In this document: one piece after another, positions 33,441 through 44,151 of the stretch
How positions within the stretch are numbered: position 1 is the stretch's first letter
Layout of the letters: every line of letters starts with the position of its first letter
From: Cichorium intybus
Taxonomy: Eukaryota; Streptophyta; Magnoliopsida; Asterales; Asteraceae
Direction: 5' to 3'
DNA length: 64,000 nt
NCBI GenBank assembly: GCA_023525715.1
Contig: CM042011.1
Location: 63,438,354 to 63,502,353, forward strand
Notes under the pieces: generated by a model
What the model saw: only the letters and a program-made list of their open reading frames with translations
Told to the model about the DNA's origin: nothing
The model's database searches: none
Translations under genes and position numbers: made by a program

Positions 33441-34402
33441 TTGACATCATATTGGGATTCCTTCACGCTGATAAACAAACACAACGTGAAGTCCCCTTAA
33501 TGTGGTGATTAAATTTTTATCCTTGTTAATAGTTATAACTGTCCATGAAATATAGCGATCTAACAATCTCCACCACCATTTCTTACATTGTCTTAGATGA
33601 AACCAGGCTTATCAATGTTTCTAGTGTTTAGACCATTAAGAAAGATTTTGAACATTCATTAACGTCATAAAAGTTATAAATTTAGAAAGAGTATACTCGT
33701 TCATAGATTCCATAAACCCAACTCAAGTTTAGACTTGCAAATGCTTTGGAATACATTTATTAATAAAAATAATATCATCCAAAATACATGAACAAATATA
33801 TTAATACTAACAATACATGCATATATAAATTAAATAGCTATTCATTATACTACATAATGTATTAATATCTTCATAAACCTACACATTTCAATCATCAATT
33901 GCAGAATTCAAAAGTTGCAATTCCAAAGCATCAGCTGCATAATCCACCAACTGCTACATAAACCCAAACCATTAAAACACATAAGGTATGTAACATCGCA
34001 TATTTAAATATAAAACAAAAGTACATTATGTATGAAAGAATAATGTACATCCGGTGGGTCCTGAAATCCAAACATATGAGAAAAAAACAAAACAAAGAAA
34101 AAACATACCTTGGGAATTTGTCAAATATACATCCGGTTACAGCTTCCTATGTCAAAATGAGACACCACAAACAACCTAAAACTTCCATGGAAGCCAAATA
34201 AAAATGAAAGTTGTAATCAACAAAAACCAACTAAATCAAGCTCTAAACTACAACGAACATTTTCCAAAAATAAAAATGAACATTTTCAAAATCCAAACAA
34301 ATGTATCAAAAGAAAATTGTCTCTACAAGCATAAAAACTAAAATAGCTTTAATCTTAACAAACTTAATCCTTTTCATCCGACTAATCTCAAATACAAAAC
34401 AC
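33441..34402. other. AT-rich stretch, possible 3' exons of the minus-strand gene
   Basis: Mostly AT-rich. On the minus strand an acceptor-like TAG near 33955 precedes a short open stretch ending in a stop near 33891 (…LNSAIDD), and another exon-like piece lies at about 34115-34148 before a GTATG donor. Phases between these and the exon at 34403-34540 do not join cleanly, so they are only candidates. Confidence 0.3.
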
Positions 34403-34687
34403 TTTCTTCTTGCTTTTAACAACCACATCAGGAAGGTCATCATCAATGGTTGCTTCATAGGATGAATCCCCTTTTTCCAAAACACCGGTCTCTAAAAGTT
34501 CATCTTCAGAACTATCAAGATCAACAACCTGATCCCACTTCTAGTTGGCAAGAGACCGAGAATGCTTCAACTTTTTGGTGTGAATAAGCTCCCAGTAATA
34601 ACAAACAACTTTCAGAATACACATATTCTCATAAAACATAATCACAACAATACATCTTCATTTAATTCCCTTTCTATATGCGATTGG

Positions 34688-36446
34688 TAGGGGTGTAAAC
34701 GAGCCGAGTCGAGCCGAGTATTGCCAAGCTCGTGGCTCGGCTCGACTAAAATACTCGAGCTCGAAGCTCGGCTCGAACTCGACTTGAGCCTTGATTTCAA
34801 GCTCAGACTCGAGCTCGTGAAATACTCGACACACTCGAGCTCGGCTCGGCTCGACTAAAGTTTAAAAAAATAAAAAATCACCAAATTGAGTGAAATGTTG
34901 AATGCACTACACTTGCAAGTATTTATCCAAGGTAACAAAAATAAAAAATGTCCAAAATACCAAAAAACAAACATTCTTCAATGCTAACAACCATTCAACC
35001 ATCTATGTCCTAGTTTGTACGTACTTCCAAAATACCAAAAAGAAACATTTTTCAATGCATAACAGGTCCAAATCAGCACCAAAAACAGTAATGTACTTCC
35101 AAATCAGCACAAAAAACAGCAATGTACTTCCAAATCAGCACCAAAAACAGCAATATACTTCCAAATCAGCACCAAAAACAGCAATATACTTCCAAATCAA
35201 CACCAAAACAGCCCTACCTGTTCAAACAATAGAAACAACAAAAAAACACGTCCAAATCAGCACAAAAACAGCAAAACAAACAGCAAAACATGCACTTACT
35301 CATCGTGGAATGGGAAGGTTGATCTCTGTTTGTAGCTTCTGTTTCTGAAATACATAAACATAAGAACAATTAATATATTTTAAATTATAAAAACATACAA
35401 AAAGTAATGAGAAACAAGTAGTCATGCCTTGTTCTTTCTTTTCAAACCATGGAGACTTCGACACCAATCTCCTCCGCAAAGTAAGACTTCTACCGTCTCG
35501 GAAGCCAAGGATGCTCTATATGTGTCAATAACTATACTACCCGCACTAAAAGTAGCTTCCGATGCAACATGTTTCAGACTGAAATACCAACAAAATTCAA
35601 TTCCAACATACAAGTCTAACAGAGAATCAAGTGTTTGAGACTGAAATACTAACAGAAATTCAGAGATGTTGTAGTTGTTTCCGGTTAAAGCAACAATCAC
35701 TTAAACAGGAAGCAGACAATCACGCAAACAGGAAGGAGACAGACAAGAAATCAACAACAAATAATCAAACCAAATGGTCTGTAATATCCCAAATCAGAGA
35801 AATCTAATATGAAATTCTAACTAAAATCGAATATGAAATTCTACCAAATGGTCTGTAACAATCACGCAAACGTGAATAGAGAAATCGAATATGAAATTCT
35901 ACTGAAATACTAACAGAGAAATCGAAGTGTTAGTTCTTACCGTGAACAGAACCGACGACGGTGGCAGGAACCGGTGTCCTGCGGTGGCAGTCCGCCGAAT
36001 GGAGATTGGACGATGGTGATGCAGTCCAGCAAATGGAGAAATCGAGTGGTGCAGTCCGGCGAATGGAGAAATTGAGTGGCGTAATCGGAGGAGTGTGGAA
36101 GCGATCGTCGATGATCGAAGGACTGGTGAATGGAGAGTCGCTTCTGTCGAGTTTGAGCGTACAAGGAAAGGAGTCAAAGGACGACTAGGGTTAGCGGATT
36201 TTAGGATTTTTAAATATTAAGTTAATTATGTAATATACATACAAAGGGTAAAATTGTAATTTCATATATACTCGACTAAGCTCGCGAGCTTCACGAGCCT
36301 AGTAATTTACTGCTCAAGCTCGGCTCGAAAAGGTACTCGAGTAGCTCGAGCTCGAGCTCGGCTCGTTTAAAGTCGAGTCGATCTCGCGTATTTTCCGAGT
36401 CGATCCCGAGTAACTCGCGAGTTGGCTCGTCTCGTTTACACCCCTA
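34688..36446 (-). mobile_element. Non-autonomous hAT transposon, 8-bp target duplication GCGATTGG
   Basis: Termini are TAGGGGTGTAAACGAG on the left and its exact complement on the right. Flanks 34680-34687 and 36447-36454 are both GCGATTGG. An 8-bp duplication is diagnostic of the hAT superfamily. Subterminal regions are dense in ctcgag/gctcgg repeats, as expected of transposase binding sites. Length is 1759 bp, too short for a full transposase; only the C-terminal exon survives. A row of aaatcagcacc-type short repeats lies at 35061-35220. The 148-codon frame at 34902-35348 is repeat-derived. Confidence 0.95.
35422..35700 (-). pseudogene. hAT transposase C-terminal dimerisation domain remnant
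   Basis: The minus-strand frame ends with SEATFSAGSIVIDTYRAS, then ETVEVLLCGGDW, matching the conserved pattern of the hAT C-terminal dimerisation domain (S-E-x-x-F-S-x-G, then a conserved Leu/Trp stretch). The upstream part of the frame is probably intron. It shows that the element is an internal-deletion derivative of an autonomous hAT transcribed from the right end. Confidence 0.82.
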
Positions 36447-36667
36447 GCGATTGGTAATGCTTGAAACTTTCCTCATAGTCAACTATCTCTAACTCATCAG
36501 ACTTCCCGCCGTCCTACATCATCATCAAAACATCTACATGTTTAAACTTTTGATATTATAAACCACAACCATTATTATTCAATCACATAAACTACCTTCG
36601 AAGGTTGGTCTTCATAACTTTCACTCTTGCAAACCACACCATCCACCGATAAAATCTCCTGCAGTAG

Positions 36668-36809
36668 CAACAAAATCAAATACAATTCAACAATCAGATT
36701 CATGTGACAACTTCAATATCAAAAGTATACATTCAAACCAACAAAATCAAATACAATTCAACAATCAGATTCATGTGACAACTTCAATATCAAAAGTATA
36801 CATTCAAAC
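36668..36809. repeat. 71-bp tandem duplication
   Basis: 36668-36738 is repeated at 36739-36809 almost exactly (starts caacaaaatcaaatac). It lies in the first intron of the minus-strand gene. Confidence 0.92.
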
Positions 36810-36891
36810 GCACCTTGATGACCTCAACTTCATCATCAATTATCGTGGACAACTCTTCATCGATCATTTCATTGCAGACTACAACCTCCAT

Positions 36892-37452
36892 TTATACAAG
36901 ATACTCCTTCACTATGTAAACTAAAAAACATGTGTTCTATGTATATATAAGCGGCAACAACAACCCACACCAGTTGCAAAACCGTTTAGTTCCATGATAA
37001 TTGCCAGCTACCCCCACATGGATATCACTGAAGACATGACCTCACAATGCCCCATAAAAAGTCGTAAGCTCCTTCTAACTAACTGCCACTCCTAACCGTC
37101 TAGTGCTATTTAAGATTGAGGAGATCGAATGGTGAAAGTCATTGAGCAAAAATAGGACTTATCCGGAACAATAAAAATATAATTACACATAATCAGATAT
37201 TTTTCTCACCATTTACATATATACCCCTCTATTTTTAAAATTAATTTTGTGAAAAAATTGGTTTATTAAAAGTTTTTGAACAGTTATTGAACCTATCTTT
37301 TCTATTTATAATTTCACAGCTCCCAAACCGCAGACTTCCGATCTAGCGCACAAGCACCAAACCCCAGATCCCTTCATCTCTCTTTCCTCAACACCATTTT
37401 CGCCATTGAAACCTCAATTCGCTTCGTGACTGCTAGAATTTGATGTGTATGT
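36892..37452. promoter_or_regulatory. Shared upstream region of two divergent genes
   Basis: About 560 bp separate the ATG of the minus-strand gene from the O-fucosyltransferase ATG. A TATATA run near 36943 fits the minus gene. Near 37290-37320 the sequence ttttctatttataatttc may serve the plus gene. Two upstream ATGs at 37443 and 37449 are out of frame with the O-fucosyltransferase. Confidence 0.4.
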
Positions 37453-39348
37453 ATGTATCAGATGTTAACACTTTTTGCGAAGAAGCCCCTCGTCACTCTC
37501 ACTTTCTTCACTATCATCCTGTTGTTCGCGGTGATCTCTCTTACTCCTTCTTCACCTTTCTCCCAGATCCCTATCTATTCCACCATGTAAGTCCATAGTC
37601 CCTCCTTCTTATTGCTTTCAGTTCCTAACGAATTGCTTTAACTGATTTTTCGATCTATCCGAATATTGAAACTACAGTCGCGAATCCGATATCTGGAGTG
37701 CTAAACGGGTTCTAGAGTGGAGACCTTGTAAATGGTGGCTTCAAGGACATTTGACTGGTTAGTTCTTTTTCCGAATTTTTTTTATCGATTCTCGATTCCT
37801 TTTAGATCTCTCATCTTCAACGGCTTAGAATAGATTGAACTACAGTGAAATGATGCAGCTCTGCCGGTACAGAGTAATGGCTATATCCGTGTGGATTGCT
37901 ATGGCGGGCTTAATCAGATGAGGAGGGATGTAAGCACTTCAAACATGTACAATCACTGAGTTTCGGTTATAATTAATTTCGAAAAACGTTTTCTCAAATC
38001 ACTTTTTGCTTCTTTTTCAGTTATGTGATGGTATTGGCATTGCTAGATTACTAAACGCAACTCTTGTTTTGCCAAAATTCGAAGTTGCTGCATATTGGAA
38101 TGAATCAAGGTACTTCATCTTCTTAATATGATAATATCCCAACCAGAATAACAACTTCAATGTAATTCTTATGTCCGTCTGCAGTGGTTTCTCAGATGTA
38201 TTCGATGTAGACTACTTCATCCAACAACTAAAAGGATTTATAGAAGTCGTAAAAGAACTACCTGCAGAAATTGCATCAAAAGAACCAGTCCGAGTCGATT
38301 GCAGCAAACGCAAAGGCCACTTTGATTATGTTGAAAGTGTCCTTCCCTCCTTATTAAAGCACCATTACATCTCTATTACACCTGCAATGAGCCAACGCCG
38401 CGACAGGTACTCAAACTAGGGTTATTTTCCATAACTAGAATATGGAGGGTATTTACGTCTTTTATACAAACAAGAGATAGAGTATAACTCTCTATCCCAC
38501 CTTTTTAGATGGGACAACAAGCTGTACTTTTTGTCCCATTAATGCACACTAAACACAGTACAACCTGTTCTGTTGTGTCATGTTCAGTCCTGAAACTTGT
38601 GAAATCTTGCAGGTTTCCGGTCTATGCAAAAGCTGCTCTTTGTCAAGGATGTTACAGTGCAATACGCCTAACGAGCACTTTAGAGAACAAAAGCTCCGAG
38701 CTTCTAGAAGCTATACCTAAACCCTTTCTCTCTCTTCACCTTCGTTTTGAACCCGATATGGTAGCTTACAGTCAATGCGAATACGAAGGTCTTTCTCCGG
38801 CGTCTATGGCGGCGATAGAGGCGGCGCGTGGCGAAGATCGGAAACCGTTCACCGGAGAAACCGCGCGTGTTTGGAGAAACCGAGGAAAATGTCCGCTCAC
38901 TCCTAAAGAAACCGCGTTCATTCTTCAATCTCTTTCAATCCCAACGGATACAAACATTTATTTATCAGCTGGTGATGGTGTGATGGAACTTGAAGGGTTG
39001 ACTTCTGTTTACACAAATGTGTTTACAAAATCTTCTGTTTTGAGTGGGGAAGAGTTGAAGGACATGCATGGGAACACGAAAGCTGCGTTGGATTATTATG
39101 TGTCGATTAATAGTGATGCTTATGTGGCGACTTATTTTGGTAATATGGATAAGATGGTGGCGGCCATGAGAGCTTATAAGGGTTTGTATAAGACGTTGTT
39201 TTTGAACAGGAAGGCTTTTGCTGAGTTTAGTTCTCAGGGGCTAAAAGGGAAGGAATTGATGGAAGCTATGAGTAAAGCTCAGAGAGATGATTTTGTTTTG
39301 GGGAAAGGCTCTGCTTTGCCTGATTGTTTTTGTGATTTCAAATTGTGA
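37453..39348 (+). CDS. O-fucosyltransferase family protein, six exons
   Basis: Exons: 37453-37586, 37678-37757, 37859-37929, 38021-38109, 38185-38406, 38613-39348, all GT-AG, giving 443 residues. The family (GDP-fucose protein O-fucosyltransferase, plant type) is Golgi-located and uses GDP-fucose to modify proteins or cell-wall glycans; the substrate cannot be read here. A hydrophobic segment at about residues 12-30 acts as a type II membrane anchor. Plant-family motifs follow: WRPCKWWL at 59-66, GYIRVDCYGGLNQMR at 79-93, DGIGIARLLNATLVLP after it, and HLRFE at 241-245 with the conserved Arg. The C-terminus ends CFCDFKL. ATG at 37453 is the first in frame; 37462 would give 440 residues. From memory it most resembles Arabidopsis At1g52630. 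Confidence 0.93.
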
Positions 39349-40145
39349 TAATTTAGTTTGGTTTTGTACTTTGTTTTGTATTCTTTTTTTAAATTCTAGT
39401 AGCGGGTTCTGTTTTTGTTTTTAAATTTCATATTTCATTTGAAAGTGTACTAATATGCACTTTGGGAAAGAGGATGTAATGAGAATTTTAAAGTTGGAAG
39501 TAGAGTTCCGATGGCCAAGAATCCGAATTTAATGAGAATTTTCATCATTGCATATTGGAGGCGTGTTTTATCTATCTAAATAAGTTAGGGTTTTAAAGTT
39601 TGTAAATTTTATTGTTTCCTAAACCGCACCACATAATGCAATTTAGAACTTTTGTTGTATGGTTTCGCGGTTTACAAAAATCTCAAACCACATCTAAGTC
39701 TAAATGGCACCAACCACGTCACACCACAAACACCCTACTATGCGGTCACACACAAACAACAGACAGTAACTAGATAACCAATTTAGATTTAGATATATTC
39801 ACTATACCTTGAAGACTAAATCTAATGAGCACATAGATTCCCCTTTCCTCTAATTAACCAAAACTCCTATGCCCAATTTCATGCAAAGGGTTATCTATTA
39901 GCAACCCATGAACTATCTCACACAATCATATGCTATATATGAGTAATACGTGAGATGAAAAATCAGGTACCCAACAGACCGTTAGGTGGGCCCGTCCATG
40001 TTGGAATTAGAACTCTTATACTGCAGCTGTTGAGATTCAAACCCTTAACCTTTTCTGTAAGTATGCTCGATCTATATCGAAATTACAATTCCATAATACG
40101 ACTTAGATTCTTTTTTGCAAGTATATCATCCTAGAACCAACTGTG
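39349..40145. other. Convergent intergenic region
   Basis: 3' flanks of two genes that face each other. T-rich sequence after 39348 includes likely polyadenylation signals; no other gene is seen. Confidence 0.5.
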
Positions 40146-42602
40146 CTATCTCTTAGGCGCAATACCGCCCGCTTTGTAATTTTTGGCCTTGAAATCATCA
40201 AGCAACATTCGCAAAATCAACGAACCTTCAAAACCCGCCCCTTGTGGGACATACTGATCGAAAATTACCGAATAATTTACGGCAACACCGAGCTCCGACT
40301 CATTCAAGTTACAATCAATAACAGTATTCCATTCTTTTCCATTCCCTTCCAAACAAATACCATACAACAAAGCACCAAAAACAATAGGGCAATCCCTAAT
40401 CGCCATTTTATCACTCAACTTCAAAGAAATATTCACCATTCCATGAAGACAAAGGCACACAACAATAGTCGCGTACACCGCAAGTCTTCTCGACAAACCA
40501 TCCACTATCATCCTTCCATGAAAATCAAGAAACATAGACTTCTTACCTTCATCAAGTTCATTATCTATCTTAGCAACATACTTTGAGAACCCGTTCACCA
40601 AATAATTAAACGTAACATCATTCGGGTTGCATTTTCTCATTAACATTTCTTCAAAAAGCAAAGCCGCTTTTTTTAAATTCCCCTCTTTGCAATAGCTTCC
40701 GATTAGTATACTATAAGTAACAACATTAGGCATCAAACCACGACCTTTCATTTCTTTGAGTAATTTTTCGGAATTGACAAAATCGCCCCTTTGACAGAAT
40801 CCGTTAATCAAAGAAGTATACGTGACCACGTTCGGCTTACAATTCTCTTTCACCATACGGCTAAAAATCCCTAAAGCGCCCTCCATATCATGCTGTTTTA
40901 CATACCCATCAATTATTGTAGAATAAGTAAACTCATCGGGAAAAACACGTGCTTTAATCATCTTTTTGACAAATAAAACCGCATCTTTCAACTTACCATC
41001 TTTACAATAACCTTTAATCATTGCATTATACCCCACAACATCAAGATTCACACTTTCTTGAATCCCATGTTCAAATAGCTTCTTGGCCTCATCAAACTCT
41101 CCATTTCTAACAAATCCATCGATTAAAGTTGCATAAACGAATTTATCAGGTGGAATATTTTGATCAAGCATTTTAGAAAGCAGTTTCTTGGCAACATGAA
41201 GTTTACCTTTTTTACAGAGTCCACTCAAAATTACATTATATACCCCTGCATCAGGGAACACTCCTCTTTCTGTCATCTTGTCCAAGATTACCAATGCAGT
41301 ATCAACTTCACCTAAAACAACAATCCCATGAATAAGAGAAGCGTATGTTAGTAAATCTGGTTTTTCGCCATTATCAATCATCTTTATGAACAAATCTAAG
41401 GCCTTGTTTACATCATTTTGTTTGCAATACGCGTTCAAAAGTGGTGTATAAGTTAACCGATTGGGGATCAATCCTATTCTTGCAGCTTGTTCCACAAGTT
41501 GTTCGGCTTCTTTGACTTTTCCATGTCTACAAGAATCATATATCAAAATATTATATGTTATAATATCTGGTGGACAACCAATCTCCATCATTTTTCTTAA
41601 TGTGTCTACTGCTTTTGTCTTGCAGCCATGGCGGCATTGAGAATCGATGATGGTATTGTAAACTTGAGCGTTTATTGTTAAACCCCTTGAATTCATTTCG
41701 TTTATAAGCCTTTCAACAATACTGAAATTTCCTTCCTTGGAAAGACCGTTTATCATTGCTCCATATGTCTCTACACTAGGCAAAAAGCCTTTTAATTTGA
41801 GTTCTTTAAATAACAAAAATGCTCTTTTGACATCACCTTTCTTGCAATATCCATCAATGAGGGTATTGTAGAAGACAACATTTGGTATGCAACCTTGGCC
41901 CCACCTATTTACGATTAGTTTTCTGGCTTCATCAACCTTTCCTTTCTTACAAAGTGCATTCACCATTATAGAAGTACTATAGGTATCTGCACAACAAGCA
42001 GTTCCGGTCTCGTCCTTTCTTTGAAGCATTTCTTCATACACTTGGTGTGCATTTTCCAGGCGGTCACTTTTCACAAGCCCGGTTAGCAAAGAATTACAAG
42101 CGAAAACATTTGGAACACAGTTGTATGTCTCAATTATAAATGAATAGAATTCAAGAGCTTTATCGATCAATCCACATTCCGAATAGGCTCGAATTACCTC
42201 GTTTAAAGAGTCATAGGTGGGCAATTCTTTTTCGGTTTTCATGCGAATGAACACCGAATCAATCTCATGAAAAGCTTTTGACTTGGCCAAGAGCTTTAAA
42301 AGAGAAGAATAGGCAATTCCATGAAGAGAACACCCGTACGGCCGCTGAGAAATCCAATCGAAGAACTTCAACGCCGATTCAACGTCTCGAATTTTGTCAA
42401 ACACTTGGTGAGCAATGTCCGATGGAACGATGTCTTCTTCAGATAGTCTGGTTTCGAGTGTTTCTTCCCAGTGGGTGTTTCGGGTTCGGAGAATGTCACA
42501 GATTTGGTTAACGATTTTCTTGGTATGAGTGGGAATGTTGGAGGGTGATTTTGAGTTGCGACCGTGGCGGGGAGTGATGCGAGAGAGGAGAGTTTTCGAC
42601 AT
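40146..42602 (-). CDS. P-class pentatricopeptide repeat (PPR) protein, intronless
   Basis: One 818-codon exon. PPR proteins of this class bind organellar RNA and affect its stability, splicing or translation. The first 30 residues (MSKTLLSRITPRHGR…) are rich in Ser, Arg and Lys with no acidic residues before about 45, as in a mitochondrial or plastid targeting peptide. From about residue 95 to 660 run some sixteen 35-residue repeats of the form [Y]NTLIDGYCKKGD…A..LF.EM…G..PN/D. There is no E, DYW or SMR domain. The last 130 residues are less repeat-like. The absence of introns is typical of PPR genes. From memory it most resembles Arabidopsis At1g52620. Its 3' end faces the O-fucosyltransferase gene. 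Confidence 0.94.
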   Translation of the reverse strand: MSKTLLSRITPRHGRNSKSPSNIPTHTKKIVNQICDILRTRNTHWEETLETRLSEEDIVPSDIAHQVFDKIRDVESALKFFDWISQRPYGCSLHGIAYSSLLKLLAKSKAFHEIDSVFIRMKTEKELPTYDSLNEVIRAYSECGLIDKALEFYSFIIETYNCVPNVFACNSLLTGLVKSDRLENAHQVYEEMLQRKDETGTACCADTYSTSIMVNALCKKGKVDEARKLIVNRWGQGCIPNVVFYNTLIDGYCKKGDVKRAFLLFKELKLKGFLPSVETYGAMINGLSKEGNFSIVERLINEMNSRGLTINAQVYNTIIDSQCRHGCKTKAVDTLRKMMEIGCPPDIITYNILIYDSCRHGKVKEAEQLVEQAARIGLIPNRLTYTPLLNAYCKQNDVNKALDLFIKMIDNGEKPDLLTYASLIHGIVVLGEVDTALVILDKMTERGVFPDAGVYNVILSGLCKKGKLHVAKKLLSKMLDQNIPPDKFVYATLIDGFVRNGEFDEAKKLFEHGIQESVNLDVVGYNAMIKGYCKDGKLKDAVLFVKKMIKARVFPDEFTYSTIIDGYVKQHDMEGALGIFSRMVKENCKPNVVTYTSLINGFCQRGDFVNSEKLLKEMKGRGLMPNVVTYSILIGSYCKEGNLKKAALLFEEMLMRKCNPNDVTFNYLVNGFSKYVAKIDNELDEGKKSMFLDFHGRMIVDGLSRRLAVYATIVVCLCLHGMVNISLKLSDKMAIRDCPIVFGALLYGICLEGNGKEWNTVIDCNLNESELGVAVNYSVIFDQYVPQGAGFEGSLILRMLLDDFKAKNYKAGGIAPKR

Positions 42603-42702
42603 ACGAGGAAAGTTGGCTGTTCAGAATTCAAACTGAAACAAGCGAAATAAGAAAAAGTTTTGCATACGATGTCTGTATCACTCATTACTCTTACAGAGAG
42701 CA

Positions 42703-43262
42703 AAACTTGGCAAAAGGTTTAAATACAACGACAATATGTTTTTATGGTTGATACTCATATTACTTGCTATTTGAATAATAAAACTTTCCATTCGTTTAAC
42801 ATATTTTCTATTATACAAAGAAAAGCATCGTCTTTCAACAAAATGGGGTATACCCTTTTTACGATTTACATTTACCGTTGTTAAAAATACTACCGATCAT
42901 TTTTCAGTGAATTATCTATTAAACCTTTAGTTCAAAATAAAATGAGTTAAATAGATCAAAGGCTGTCAAAACTCAAAAAGTATATTGAAATCAACGATCG
43001 TTTGATTGTTTTATTATATAACTAAATCATTGTTAAAATAATATATTACTACCAGTAATAATAAAAATAATAATATATAAATAATAACAATTGTTTTCGC
43101 TCTGTCTAAATTGAAAGCATAACTTCTCTTTTATAGATCAAGGGAAGGATTTGATACAAGTGTTTAACGCCACTGATGACAATTGTATTCACTATCTACA
43201 TTATTGTGTAGTGAATAATTGTTGAGGATCCTGTGATCTCACATGGTGCTTGTTGAGAAATC
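42703..43262. other. Upstream region of the PPR gene
   Basis: AT-rich and unassigned apart from being the likely PPR promoter; a poly-ATAATA patch lies around 43050. Confidence 0.45.
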
Positions 43263-43525
43263 TTATTTATTAATGATTTTACCATTATTTTCTTGGATGG
43301 CGAGGGCTACTTTGATGGCTGAGCATCTTTGACAGCTGTATCTACTGATGTTTTTTTGAAGCGTCTTGCAGATGTTTGCCACATGTTCGCCGATTAGCTC
43401 AGGCTTTAACAGAGAGTTTTGAAAGGCTAAAAACAATTGTTCATCAGCCAGAGAAATCTCCTTGCTGTAAATTAAGGTCTTCTCTTTGACATCAAATCCG
43501 TTGACGAAGATCTTGTCATCAGCTG
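43263..43525 (-). pseudogene. Orphan coding-like exon, about 87 codons
   Basis: On the minus strand an acceptor-like tttattattatcactcag precedes an open stretch of about 87 codons that ends in TAA at 43263-43265. The peptide has balanced composition (for example DKIFVNGFDVKEK, then ICKTLQKNISRYSCQRC with a CxxC pair), unlike the AT-rich noise around it. It has no ATG, and no upstream exon is found. I do not recognise it. It may be the last exon of a lost gene or a captured fragment. Confidence 0.35.
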
Positions 43526-43635
43526 AGTGATAATAATAAAAATAATACTAATAAAAAATAATATTATACTAACAATCGTAGTTATTATAATAGTAATAAT
43601 AACAATAACAGTATCGGTCATCTCCATAAGCTTAA

Positions 43636-43782
43636 GGCTGTGTTTGGCATGCTGACTAATAAGCTATCTCATATAGCTTATCAAAAAGCTGATTTATAAG
43701 CTACTTCGTGGTTTCACCAAACACTAAATTGAAATAAGCTTAAAAATAAGCTAGTTTATGCACGCCAAACACAAACACAGCC
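43636..43782. mobile_element. Tourist-like MITE, TAA target duplication
   Basis: A 147-bp element begins GGCTGTGTTTGGC and ends in the near-complement CCAAACACAAACACAGCC. It is flanked by TAA on both sides. Terminal GGCTGTGTTTGG and a three-base TAA duplication fit PIF/Harbinger-derived MITEs. The interior is internally palindromic with repeated ataagct. Confidence 0.82.
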
Positions 43783-43919
43783 TAAGTGTAGACATTTCTC
43801 AACTTTCATATTCTTTTGAACATTTATAAACATGAACGTTATACTATTTCAATATACCGATGAGTGTAAAGTTATTATTATGTCACAACAATAACAAACT
43901 TCAATAAACACTTAATTTG

Positions 43920-43939
43920 AAAAAAAAAAAAAAAAAAAA
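43920..43939. repeat. Poly-A run
   Basis: About 20 consecutive A. No target duplications or retrogene are visible around it. Confidence 0.8.
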
Positions 43940-44151
43940 CACTTATTATCTTTACACATTTGCATTATACATAAAAGTTGTGTCAAAGTAAATATAAAAA
44001 CAAAAACCAGTTTCTTTATACAATTCCCACCACTCAGTCCCTTCTTCTGTTTGTTTCTTCATGTTCAAAGTCCAAGTTTTTATAAATAGTAAAAGAAGTA
44101 TGTAATCACATGTGCATCATCCAAACACAACACTCTACCAGATGAAATGAT

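Larger units (their letters stand above)
34403..36891 (-). pseudogene. Small multi-exon gene, exon 3 split by a hAT transposon; product unknown
   Basis: Four exons join in phase on the minus strand: 36891-36814 (starts MEVVVCNEMI), 36658-36596, 36513-36447 continued at 34679-34654 after removing the transposon and one copy of its target duplication, and 34540-34403. All have GT-AG borders, and the acceptor before the last is ccaactag. Together they give 124 residues, very acidic, with hydrophobic-acidic patches (DDEVEVI, VVDLDSSEDE, LPDVVV) that look like SUMO-interacting motifs. The 3' end is not settled. A TATATA stretch lies about 50 bp upstream of the ATG. I do not recognise the family. 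With the insertion the exon is 1.76 kb too long, so the allele is probably inactive unless the transposon is spliced out. Confidence 0.5.

Noticed and set aside
34902..35348. 148-codon frame
   Set aside because: Made of short repeats (aaatcagcacc) inside the non-coding part of the hAT element.
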